Of a DNA stretch of 23,207 nt, positions 1-7,232 are shown piece after piece. Both the position numbers and the translations under genes were made by a program. The stretch comes from Firmicutes bacterium UBA5388 (lineage in GTDB: Bacteria; Bacillota; UBA4882; UBA10575): NCBI GenBank assembly GCA_002409975.1, contig DHOO01000080.1, forward strand, positions 1 through 23,207, in the 5' to 3' direction. The stretch's first letter is position 1. The number at the start of each line of letters is the position of its first letter. The notes beneath the pieces are model-generated. The model was not told the origin of the DNA, did no database searches, and was given only the letters and a program-made list of their open reading frames with translations.

Positions 1-237
1 TTGCTTATTATCTTCAAAATCATATACTATATGTCCTAATTCATGGGCAATAGTAAATATCTCCCTTGATAAAATTTCAGATGAATTTGAGACAATACTT
101 TTTTACCTTCAAAAACAGTAGCAAACCCCAATAATTTATCTTTTCCAAAGGGATATCTTATTAAATGAATCCCTTTTTGTTCGAAACGGATTGAAGGTTG
201 TTAAGATTTTGTTGAGATCCGGTGGTTTATAATTCAT
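1..237 (-). pseudogene. Decayed ImmA/IrrE-family metallopeptidase remnant (runs off left edge)
   Basis: Translating the minus strand by hand gives a zinc-protease motif, FTIAHELGHIVYDF, encoded at about 23-60. The HExxH within it and the preceding Ser/Arg-containing strand are the hallmark of ImmA/IrrE-type (COG2856) peptidases, which cleave phage or ICE repressors or stress regulators. Upstream, in a different frame (about 104-200), lies the typical preceding segment GIHLIRYPFGKDKLLGFATV. The two parts are separated by a one-base frame change at an A6 run (99-104). A possible N-terminus (MNYKPPDLNKI, ATG at 237) lies in the first frame again, with a stop at 201-203 interrupting the middle frame. 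At least two frame breaks make this a pseudogene unless the homopolymer is a sequencing error. The C-terminus is outside the window. Confidence 0.62.
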
Positions 238-260
238 TTATACTATTTTAAAAATTAATA

Positions 261-266
261 AGGGGG
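261..266 (+). promoter_or_regulatory. Ribosome binding site of the lipoprotein gene
   Basis: AGGGGG is followed by a six-base spacer and ATG at 273, fixing the start of the beta-propeller lipoprotein. A TATAAT-like hexamer lies upstream at 228-233, but I see no good -35 box at the right distance, so the promoter itself is not called. Confidence 0.7.
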
Positions 267-272
267 ATCCGA

Positions 273-1397
273 ATGAAGAAGTTTTTATTGGGGGTTTTCA
301 TATTTGTTCTTGTGTTTACCCTACTTGGTTGCAGCAGTAAAAAAGGGCCGATACCGGATAACGATAAACCAACCCCGGATGATGATCCAAAACCGATGGA
401 CAGGTATCTTTACGCTTTAAACAGTAGATTAAACCAGCTTTTTATCTTTAAAATTAATAATACCACTGGGGAATTAGAGAAGAGCCCAAGCGCGAATACC
501 GACCAAGAACCGCGGTGCGTGGTGGTACACCCTGACCGGAACCACCTGTTTGTCTGTACTAATCTTACTAATAGCATTTATGACTACATTGATATCTTCG
601 AGATCGACGGAAATAATGGTTCTGTGCGCTTAATAAAGACAATTCAATTGCAGCAACCAAATGTCGATCCTCGGGAAATGGTTTTCACCCTTGATGGTAA
701 ATATCTTTGTGTAATCCATCCGGACAAAAGATTATTTTCAATTTACCGTGTTGATCTGAGTAACTATTCCCTTAAACTTGTCACCACCATTAATACCACT
801 TATGCGCCAAAAGCGATCGCCGTTTCTTCCAATGGATACATTTACCTGTCGATTGAAGGCCAAAATACTTTGGCAGATAACGGAAAGGTTTTGATCTATA
901 AAATATCTGCCGATGGCAGCGTTAGCAATAAAGGCGAAGTAGCGACGGAAATACAACCAATCGACATAGAGCTGAATAAGGCCGGTACCCAACTGTATGT
1001 CGCTAATTTTACTTCCAGAAGTTTGATGGTATTTGCGGTGGATGAGTCCGATGGGTTGTTAACCCACAAAAATACCTACACTGGAGAGGCAGGCAAAGTT
1101 CGAAGTCTGGCGGTTGCTCCCAAGGATGATTTTGTCTTTGCCGGAAGCTCCGCATTTGGTATAAACGCTTATGCGGCCAATGGTTCCGAATTAACTTTAA
1201 TTGAAGGTTCTCCCTTTGATGATCAAGAGATAGCAGCCTATTCCTTAGCGGTTGACCCCTCCGGTCGTTTTCTATATGTAGGGCAGGGATACTCTGGTGA
1301 ATATGCTCGGGTTGACGCCTATACAATCGAAGCGTCCGGTGGATTAACCTTGATCGATCGATATCAAGCGGGGGGTACTTGGGTGACAATCCGTTAA
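273..1397 (+). CDS. Lipoprotein with YVTN/lactonase-type beta-propeller
   Basis: This 374-residue protein begins with a lipoprotein signal peptide: basic MKK, a hydrophobic stretch, and lipobox LLGC with Cys20 as the lipidation site. A short Pro/Asp-rich linker (about 26-42) follows. The rest is a repeat array typical of seven-bladed propellers of the 6-phosphogluconolactonase/YncE (YVTN) type, with recurring phrases such as RCVVVHPDRNHLFVCTN, DIELNKAGTQLYVAN and SLAVDPSGRFLYVGQG. It is expected on the outer face of a membrane; ligand and reaction cannot be read from the sequence, and lactonase activity should not be assumed. It is the only intact plus-strand gene. Its stop codon sits at the edge of a transposase remnant, so the C-terminus could be slightly altered, although ending on a blade strand (GTWVTIR) looks acceptable. 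Confidence 0.85.
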   Translation: MKKFLLGVFIFVLVFTLLGCSSKKGPIPDNDKPTPDDDPKPMDRYLYALNSRLNQLFIFKINNTTGELEKSPSANTDQEPRCVVVHPDRNHLFVCTNLTNSIYDYIDIFEIDGNNGSVRLIKTIQLQQPNVDPREMVFTLDGKYLCVIHPDKRLFSIYRVDLSNYSLKLVTTINTTYAPKAIAVSSNGYIYLSIEGQNTLADNGKVLIYKISADGSVSNKGEVATEIQPIDIELNKAGTQLYVANFTSRSLMVFAVDESDGLLTHKNTYTGEAGKVRSLAVAPKDDFVFAGSSAFGINAYAANGSELTLIEGSPFDDQEIAAYSLAVDPSGRFLYVGQGYSGEYARVDAYTIEASGGLTLIDRYQAGGTWVTIR

Positions 1398-1576
1398 CCC
1401 ATGTTTTCCTAGAATACTCATATAGAAGTTATGCGGAAGCTTATGAACAAGTCTCGTTATATATGGATTATTACAACCATCGTCGCCGCCATGGTAGTTT
1501 GAAAAACATGGCTCCACAAAGATACCACGAAGCTATTATGAGCAATTCTATAAAACCTCAAGCTTTAGTAGCATAA
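1398..1576 (+). pseudogene. IS3-family transposase (OrfB) C-terminal remnant
   Basis: The frame from about 1379 to the stop at 1576 encodes YMDYYNHRRRHGSLKNMAPQ preceded by YAEAYEQV. This is the characteristic end of the IS3-family integrase core (rve_3-type region: YN-R-H-SL and P-Y motifs). Only about 55-60 residues are present; the catalytic DDE residues and OrfA are absent, so the element is dead. Homology appears to begin around 1398, exactly after the stop of the lipoprotein gene, indicating a deletion junction or an old insertion scar. The earlier residues of the frame overlap the lipoprotein and look unrelated. Confidence 0.75.
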
Positions 1577-1637
1577 TTTCCGGAATTAGGGGGTCAAGGG
1601 GCCCTCTACTTTAGGCAGCTTCATGATCATTGCGCTA
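1577..1637. mobile_element. Probable trailing end of the IS remnant
   Basis: These 61 noncoding bases separate the transposase stop from the end of the secretin gene. They contain a G/C-rich stretch (about 1586-1606, with a GGGCCC palindrome) that could be part of the right inverted repeat of the IS. No left partner is visible, so no insertion-site duplication can be assigned. No convincing terminator for the secretion operon is seen here. Confidence 0.3.
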
Positions 1638-3392
1638 TTATAGCCCCAGATCAACAGAAGATTTTATTTCTTCCTCCCTTAAAATGTGGGGGGTAATATA
1701 AATCAACAACTCGGCCTGATTTACATTATTAGTTTTCCACTGAAAAAGCCGGCCTATTAAAGGTAAATCACCGAGAATCGGGATTTTACTTATGTTATTA
1801 CTATCGACATCTTGAATCAAACCGCCAATTACAATTGTCTGTCCGTTTTTTACACGAACGGTTGTTTCTACCGTCCGTTGGCTAATTTGCGGTGGACCCT
1901 CAGTGGTCGCTCCACCGAGATTACTTACGGTAGGCAAAAGTTTTACAGTGATTTCCCCGGCATGACTAACCCACGGCGTAACATCCAAGGTTACCCCAGC
2001 GTTAATACTTTGGTATTTAGTAACTTCCTTATTATTTTCGTCGGTTTCAATAACTTTATAATACTGTACGGTTCCAACATTAATTTTGGCTTGTTGCCCA
2101 TTGAGCGTTGTAATATTAGGACGAGCTTTGATCCGTGCTTCTCCTTGCTTAACCAAATTTTCCAAACGAACATAAAAATCTAACGGTAATTTGATAACCG
2201 ACTTATAGGTTAACTGGCCTAAAGCACTATCGAAAATTGCATGCTCGTCTTCCTCCCCTTTTTCTACCAATTCAGTTTTAACTCCTGAACTTCGGTTTTC
2301 CGTCTGCGACAACTCGATAATTAACGCTTCCACCACAATCTGAGGGATTTTAAGATCAATTTTTGAAATATACTCCTTAATAGAGTTAATTTCGTCTTGA
2401 GTTCCCTGCACAAGCAGGGCATTCTGCTCCTTAATCACCTTAATATTTGCCGCCTCGATCGTATTAGGAAGTAAAGGTGGCACCTTTTCCACCTGTAGAT
2501 ATTCTATCGGAATAAGCGCTTCAGTAGCAAATAACCCGTACACCGGACTATCAACCTTTTTTTCCCCAATTAAATAGATGTCATCTATTTTCCTGTATCC
2601 CAAACTTGTCCCCGCCAGTATTATTTTTATAGTTTCCTCCAAGGGAAGCTGTTTTAATTGTGCATCGACATTCACCCGGTTACTACTATAGATAATCATA
2701 TTAATCCCACTACGACAGGCTAACGTACGCAACACTTCATTTAAATCGGCCTGTTGAACATTGATCGTCACTTTACCATCACTATATAAGATCTCAAGAT
2801 TTTGCCCATCTGGGCCGTGCATACTCGGTATTCTTTCTGTTCTTGTAACAAAGTAGATATCGTCTTTTTTTTGTAAAGTAAAACCGTTAAGCGTTAATAA
2901 ACTTTCCAGTCCTTTTTCGATCGGAGCATCCTTTAATTCAACTGACAAATTACCACTTACCGACTGGTCCATAATAATATTAAATCCGGCTTGTCGAGAA
3001 ATTTGTTCTAAAACTTTTCGTAAATCACCTTTATCTACTTTCAAAGTCAAGCGGTTATCCTTTACTTCAATATAGGGTGGATCAGAAAACTCGTTTCTAC
3101 TAACTCGATATGCATTCTCGGTTATCTTTTCAAAATGGTAATTATAAGTTAAAGTTAATACCTTTAAAGCCTCAATAAACGTTACTTCCACAAGGTTGAT
3201 CGTTACCATACCTTGTACTGTCTCATCGGGAACAAGATTTATCCCGCTTTGTTCCGTTAACATAATTAAGACGTCTTTGATTTCCGCATTTCTGACCGTA
3301 AGCGTAACCAACTTTTCTTCCTCAGCACCTGCGAACAAAGAAAAAGCCAAGACTAGTAACAAGAGCAACTGTACCTTTTTAAGTTTCATCAT
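1638..3392 (-). CDS. gspD: Type II secretion secretin, GspD/PilQ family
   Basis: This is the outer-membrane secretin that forms the exit channel. I chose the ATG at 3392 (584 aa) because GGAGG lies five bases upstream; a GTG at 3398 overlaps that Shine-Dalgarno. A Sec signal peptide ends near residue 23. Three consecutive STN/N0-like repeats follow (about 27-95, 110-183, 205-280), each with an 'L-V-x-x-A/D-L-x-x-V/I-L' pattern. One secretin N1/N3-type domain precedes the core, with IKVIKEQNALLVQGT and VVEALIIELSQTE. The core shows the classical ARPNITTLNGQQAKI and ETTVRVKNGQTIVIGGLIQ through IPILGDLPLIGRLF to ELLIYITPHIL. It lacks an AMIN domain and an obvious C-terminal pilotin-binding extension. 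It is the last gene of the operon, 39 bases after the GspM-like gene. Three STN-like repeats are more than a standard GspD has. Confidence 0.93.
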   Translation of the reverse strand: MMKLKKVQLLLLLVLAFSLFAGAEEEKLVTLTVRNAEIKDVLIMLTEQSGINLVPDETVQGMVTINLVEVTFIEALKVLTLTYNYHFEKITENAYRVSRNEFSDPPYIEVKDNRLTLKVDKGDLRKVLEQISRQAGFNIIMDQSVSGNLSVELKDAPIEKGLESLLTLNGFTLQKKDDIYFVTRTERIPSMHGPDGQNLEILYSDGKVTINVQQADLNEVLRTLACRSGINMIIYSSNRVNVDAQLKQLPLEETIKIILAGTSLGYRKIDDIYLIGEKKVDSPVYGLFATEALIPIEYLQVEKVPPLLPNTIEAANIKVIKEQNALLVQGTQDEINSIKEYISKIDLKIPQIVVEALIIELSQTENRSSGVKTELVEKGEEDEHAIFDSALGQLTYKSVIKLPLDFYVRLENLVKQGEARIKARPNITTLNGQQAKINVGTVQYYKVIETDENNKEVTKYQSINAGVTLDVTPWVSHAGEITVKLLPTVSNLGGATTEGPPQISQRTVETTVRVKNGQTIVIGGLIQDVDSNNISKIPILGDLPLIGRLFQWKTNNVNQAELLIYITPHILREEEIKSSVDLGL

Positions 3393-3431
3393 TTTCACCT
3401 CCCGGTCTTTACGTCATAGACAGACACCTTT

Positions 3432-3989
3432 CTATCCAGCTACCGACGGATCAGACAACAAGGCAAGGATCTTAATGGAAATCGATAATCCTTCGCCTGC
3501 TCCGGCTCTGCTTAGATTAAGCTCTTTCACAATTAAAAATTTGTCGCTCTTTTCCAACTCTTCTAGAAAAAGAAGTAAGTTTTCCATCTCGCCAACTAAG
3601 GTTAGTTTGGCTACCGATCTACTTAGTTTTCGATTCGTCAGTTTTTCTACTTTGAAATCTTTATTTCTAACCACCAAGTTACATGTCTTAAGTAGAGAGT
3701 CAAGAAAACTAAGGATCTCCAGTTGAACTTGATTACCTTCCCCCTGGTAAATAAAGGGCTCAATTTGTGCTTTAGTCGTTTTTAATCCCGCCAAAGCCTC
3801 AAGATAATGGTTGCTTCCCTGTAAAAGTAAACGATCCTTAGCTATTTCCTGTTCAATAATTAGTAGTTCGGTGTTTACTTTTTGGAGTCGGTTATTTAAA
3901 GGTCGTATTACCCATTTAAATAACAAGACCCCCACAATTAATAAGAGCGCCAAACAAAGTAAGCGCGTTTCTCTTTTATTTAATTTCAT
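3432..3989 (-). CDS. PilO/GspM-like inner-membrane assembly protein
   Basis: This 185-residue bitopic protein has a short basic cytoplasmic N-terminus (MKLNKRETR), one membrane segment at about 10-29, a coiled-coil stretch with heptads (about 30-65), and a C-terminal ferredoxin-like alpha/beta domain (about 85-175). The architecture matches PilO of type IV pili and GspM of type II systems, which dimerise with PilN/GspL and link the inner-membrane platform to the secretin. The start overlaps the end of the preceding gene by 14 bases, suggesting translational coupling. Sequence alone does not decide between GspM and PilO; position between the GspL-like and secretin genes supports the role. Confidence 0.8.
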   Translation of the reverse strand: MKLNKRETRLLCLALLLIVGVLLFKWVIRPLNNRLQKVNTELLIIEQEIAKDRLLLQGSNHYLEALAGLKTTKAQIEPFIYQGEGNQVQLEILSFLDSLLKTCNLVVRNKDFKVEKLTNRKLSRSVAKLTLVGEMENLLLFLEELEKSDKFLIVKELNLSRAGAGEGLSISIKILALLSDPSVAG

Positions 3990-5271
3990 CTCTTAACATA
4001 CCTACGATCTTAAAGCGCTCGCCATCCTGTTCTGTCATAATACTCCCGATAAAAGAGAGATCGGTAAGATAGGGGGAATGTTGTAAACAGTCCATAACCT
4101 CCACCGCGGAAGAATATTTACCGGAAAAAAGCGCCAATTTATCATCCTTTAAACTTATTTGTTCCATTATTACTCCTGACGGTAAATAACGGCTAAATTC
4201 TTTTAACCAGGGAAGATAAGAATTATAAGATTTAAGCTCTCTTTTAATAAACTCCAATTCCTCCTGGAGTAAACGATATTCTTCCCGCTTTTCGTTAATT
4301 CCCTGTGCTATTGGTCTAATTTCCTCCTGAGTCCCCTTTAGTTTTGTTAGTAATTGCTCTCGCGTTTTTAGTTTTAGACTCAAGGTCAGCATGTTCACTA
4401 AAATAAGCAGTATTCCCAAACACAATATTAGATAGTTTACCTTCTTGGTCCTTAACTTAAGTTGCTCAGGAGTATTGTATAAAAAATCCTTACCCTTAAG
4501 GGCTTGTTCTACCCTGGGGGCAGCACGCCAGAAGTCTGCCGTGCAACGAAGATTATGGCTAGATGATAGAGACTCGAGTTGTTCCTGATCCGATAAATAA
4601 GATCCGTTTGCATATATTCCCACCTCTTGAGGAGGATAATAAGTCTCCTTGATATAACTCAAAGTATGCTTTAATTCCATTGCCAAGTCAGCTTCAGGTG
4701 CAGCCGACCGCAAATAAAGTATTCCTTCATGCGTATAGACAAAGTGTTGACCGGTTTCATCGTACTCAAGAAATAAACTAGGGTTTGAACCCACGGTCTT
4801 TTTACGGCCAGCAAAATAATAGAGCAAAGGAGCAGGAATGATCGTCTCCACAATGAAACCGGCATCCTGGCAAATTTCCAAGAAATAATCCAATTCCGCG
4901 CATGCCACCGCCAATGCAATCGCGAGCAAACCACCTTGTCGAGGACATTCCACATAGTATGAAACATTCAGTTGATCTTGATCTAACGGTAAACCGGCGG
5001 GAAATTGTAAAGCGAGCATCGACTCTAGTTTACGACGGCGAACCGCTGGAAAATAAAAGGTCCGCAGATAAATTCGATTTGATGGCAACACTAAGGATAA
5101 CTTGGTAACTTTCTTCGGTAGACAACGCAAATATGTTCTTAACTGATCAGACTTTAGCTGTTTTATTCCTGTTTCATAAGTACGTCGAAAGAGCGGACTT
5201 CCTTTTTGGATCTGTACGACTTGAAGATAATTTTTCCCAATTTCCAAATAGGTTCGGGGTTTCTCCCTCAT
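3976..5271 (-). CDS. PilM-PilN fusion / GspL-like platform protein
   Basis: I start this at the ATG at 5271 (431 aa) because GGGAAGGG lies just upstream; an upstream TTG at 5304 would add eleven residues. The N-terminal about 260 residues resemble the actin-fold PilM/GspL cytoplasmic domain (TYLEIGKNYLQVVQIQKG, then KLSLVLPSNRIYLRTFYFP), including an acidic LFLEYDETG strand near 175. A single membrane segment (about 277-297), a coiled coil, and a PilN-like periplasmic ferredoxin fold (LPWLKEFSRYLPSGVIMEQI onward) follow. In type II systems GspL joins these parts in one chain, whereas type IV pili usually use separate PilM and PilN. The protein would recruit the GspE ATPase to the membrane and pair with the downstream PilO/GspM-like protein. 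Confidence 0.82.
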   Translation of the reverse strand: MREKPRTYLEIGKNYLQVVQIQKGSPLFRRTYETGIKQLKSDQLRTYLRCLPKKVTKLSLVLPSNRIYLRTFYFPAVRRRKLESMLALQFPAGLPLDQDQLNVSYYVECPRQGGLLAIALAVACAELDYFLEICQDAGFIVETIIPAPLLYYFAGRKKTVGSNPSLFLEYDETGQHFVYTHEGILYLRSAAPEADLAMELKHTLSYIKETYYPPQEVGIYANGSYLSDQEQLESLSSSHNLRCTADFWRAAPRVEQALKGKDFLYNTPEQLKLRTKKVNYLILCLGILLILVNMLTLSLKLKTREQLLTKLKGTQEEIRPIAQGINEKREEYRLLQEELEFIKRELKSYNSYLPWLKEFSRYLPSGVIMEQISLKDDKLALFSGKYSSAVEVMDCLQHSPYLTDLSFIGSIMTEQDGERFKIVGMLRDEIK

Positions 5272-5331
5272 CTCATCCCTTCCCTTGCGCTTCCTTATTA
5301 GCAAACATTTATGTCTAAATTTATTACCTAA

Positions 5332-5916
5332 TTAATTCTGGTATATTATTCCCACGGGTATATCCATAATCAGTAGTAACGGCTCCTCGTTTAGATCCTT
5401 CAAGGTCATTTTCACCACCGTCGGTAAATAATCACGCTCTTGATAAGACCAATCATCTGTCCAATAATCCGACTTTCCGTCATAATAAGAAAAATTTACC
5501 CCCTCCATTATTTGGTCAGCAAAAAAATGAATTTCATGATTGCCGATCCCAACACCGACTAGCGAATATTCTTTGATTACTAGGTTCAGATCGGGGTCAA
5601 AGAAATATCTAACCTTCTGAACCCCGTCTTCGGTTAGCACTTTCCATTGGAGAGACTGATAATCCCCTTCAAACATGTTCTCCTGATCCAAAGGTGAAAT
5701 AAAAACGTTATGCAAATCGCGGCGGAAAATTTTATCAAAAACACGCCATTGTTGTTTCCATTCACCTTCTAACGTTGTTCGGCGCCAATCGGTTAGACCC
5801 ATATTAACAAAGATAAAAACACCGCTTAGAATAATACCCGCAATTGTTACCGCCATCAAGACCTCAAGCAAGGTAAAACCCTGTTCAAACCGGTTTTTAA
5901 TTCCCATTTCGATCAT
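5332..5916 (-). CDS. gspJ: Minor pseudopilin, GspJ-like
   Basis: This type IV prepilin-like protein is processed by a prepilin peptidase; cleavage is expected in QG|FTLLEVLMAV, with Glu5 present. I prefer the ATG at 5916 (195 aa), which has GAAGG about nine bases upstream; the longer reading to 5970 would overlap gspI by 74 bases. After the hydrophobic helix come a WRRTTLEGEWKQQWRVFDKI region and a beta-rich C-terminal domain, as in GspJ/PilW. It overlaps the end of gspI by 20 bases. GspJ normally sits in the pseudopilus tip with GspI and GspK. Assignment rests on size, order and the WR/FDK-type region. Confidence 0.82.
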   Translation of the reverse strand: MIEMGIKNRFEQGFTLLEVLMAVTIAGIILSGVFIFVNMGLTDWRRTTLEGEWKQQWRVFDKIFRRDLHNVFISPLDQENMFEGDYQSLQWKVLTEDGVQKVRYFFDPDLNLVIKEYSLVGVGIGNHEIHFFADQIMEGVNFSYYDGKSDYWTDDWSYQERDYLPTVVKMTLKDLNEEPLLLIMDIPVGIIYQN

Positions 5917-6301
5917 AAACCAACCTTCGCAACGTGTAATATCCCTTCCCCTCTTGACTCGGCCACTCAATATGGATAATAATTTCTTTACTCAATTCGC
6001 TCGTAACTATTTCCTCCCGGCGCCAAGAATAACATATTTTTTTATCCTTAAATTCCCCTTGACTGTTTAATTCAATGCCACTAGCAATTTCATTCAACTT
6101 ATTTTCAGCAAAAATGGCTACTAAAGTATAGGCATAATTACGATCCACGCCCGCGCGCCCACCTAAGAGACCCTCAGTTAAGACTGCAAAACCGATTCCC
6201 ATAATAAGCATCGCCAATAAAACCTCGAGTAGGGTAAAGCCAGCCTGCAACTGATCGGTTGTTTTTGTTTGTTCCTTCCGCACAAGCGGCAATCCGTTCA
6301 C
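5897..6301 (-). CDS. gspI: Minor pseudopilin, GspI-like
   Basis: A 134-residue pseudopilin starting at GTG with GGAGGGGAG directly upstream. The leader is about 21 residues, then AG|FTLLEVLLAMLIMGI gives the prepilin cleavage site with Glu5 and the membrane helix. The following stretch AYTLVAIFAENKLNEIASG closely resembles GspI proteins, where 'A..A..K..E' follows the helix. It forms the core of the pseudopilus tip with the J- and K-like proteins. It is separated from the preceding gspH by 57 bases and overlaps gspJ. Confidence 0.85.
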   Translation of the reverse strand: MNGLPLVRKEQTKTTDQLQAGFTLLEVLLAMLIMGIGFAVLTEGLLGGRAGVDRNYAYTLVAIFAENKLNEIASGIELNSQGEFKDKKICYSWRREEIVTSELSKEIIIHIEWPSQEGKGYYTLRRLVYDRNGN

Positions 6302-6358
6302 TTCTCCCCTCCAAACTTAATTCCGTTTGCACCGTGTTTGTGCCAGAAAAATATCGGT

Positions 6359-6787
6359 TTATTCCGCTTTTATCTCCCCACTGATCGGATCAAGTGACAG
6401 TAATAAGCTCTCATGGTTAGGAGCAACAACTTTTAGTTTTCCGTCGCTACAGGTTCCGTCCGGATAAAAGATTATTTTGCCGTCTTTAGCATCAGTTTGT
6501 AACTCTTTCCATCCTTGATCCATAATAAATGGTTCTCCCCCTTTTAAGAACCAAATTAACTTGTTTCCCTGAACAACAATTACTTGCAGCGTCCCGGAAG
6601 TAATTGCTTCCATCCTTACCTGCTTGAAAAAGTTTATTACTTTACGTTGATTTGTATTCAGGGTAATCGATGACAAAAACCCACTAAAAGCAGGAAAAAT
6701 CATCGTCGCCATGATGCTAATTAAAACCAGAACCACAAGTACTTCGATCAGCGTAAAACCTTCTTGTCTACCAGTTGGTAATATCAC
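6359..6787 (-). CDS. gspH: Minor pseudopilin, GspH-like
   Basis: A pseudopilin with cleavage motif EG|FTLIEVLVVLVLISIM and Glu5. I select a GTG start at 6787 (142 aa), which has GGGAG six bases upstream and overlaps gspG by only 20 bases; the longer ATG reading at 6841 would overlap by 74 bases. After the helix come IFPAFSGFLSSITLNTNQRK and an FFKQVRMEAI segment, the usual GspH/FimT arrangement with a small beta domain ending near PDGTCSDGKLKV. Identity as GspH rather than another minor pseudopilin is from length and the position after gspG. Confidence 0.78.
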   Translation of the reverse strand: MILPTGRQEGFTLIEVLVVLVLISIMATMIFPAFSGFLSSITLNTNQRKVINFFKQVRMEAITSGTLQVIVVQGNKLIWFLKGGEPFIMDQGWKELQTDAKDGKIIFYPDGTCSDGKLKVVAPNHESLLLSLDPISGEIKAE

Positions 6788-7214
6788 TGTTTTCTCCCGA
6801 CCCACCTTCCTTATAATCCGCTCCCCAAGACCATAAATCATATCGATGAGTATTTTGCACCCCCGGGTTCAAATATTGATATTGGTTTCCCCAGGAATCA
6901 ACGGGTACTATCTTCTTTTCCAAATAAGGTCCCCTCCAATTAATTGGTAGAGGCGGAATGGTCGGTTCTTCAACCAGCGCCTGCAATCCTTGCTCCGTAG
7001 TCGGATAATGACCGTTATCAAGCCAGTAATTATCTAAGGCCAGTTTTAAAATATCCAACTGGTTTCTGGTGGTTGTCTGTTTAGCCTGGGAAACCCGGTT
7101 AAAAAGCTCTGGGCTGATTGTTGCGGTCAAAAACCCGATAATTACTACCACAATCAGGATCTCGATTAAGGTAAAACCCTTTTGGTAATACCGTGCGTTT
7201 TTTTTTCGCCTCAA
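6768..7214 (-). CDS. gspG: Major pseudopilin GspG
   Basis: This 148-residue protein is the main pseudopilus subunit, whose polymerisation drives secretion. Cleavage is at KG|FTLIEILIVVVIIGFL with Glu5. The body has the diagnostic GspG signature: LALDNYWLDNGHYPTTEQGL, then PINWRGPYLEKKIVPVDSWG and YDLWSWGADYKEGG with a C-terminal GENSDITNW, the Ca2+-binding Asp-rich end typical of T2SSG and not of type IV pilins. It starts at TTG with GGGGTGAG five bases upstream. The early coding region carries a nine-A homopolymer (on the plus strand a T9 run at about 7198-7206). Confidence 0.95.
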   Translation of the reverse strand: MRRKKNARYYQKGFTLIEILIVVVIIGFLTATISPELFNRVSQAKQTTTRNQLDILKLALDNYWLDNGHYPTTEQGLQALVEEPTIPPLPINWRGPYLEKKIVPVDSWGNQYQYLNPGVQNTHRYDLWSWGADYKEGGSGENSDITNW

Positions 7215-7232
7215 CTCAACTCACCCCTCTGG

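Noticed and set aside
273..1397. 6-phosphogluconolactonase enzyme
   Set aside because: Only the propeller fold is supported; the protein is an exported lipoprotein, a poor place for a cytosolic sugar-phosphate enzyme.
3196..3726. Plus-strand open frame of 176 codons
   Set aside because: It is antisense to the secretin and GspM-like genes, low in complexity (Ser-rich), and has no recognisable domain.
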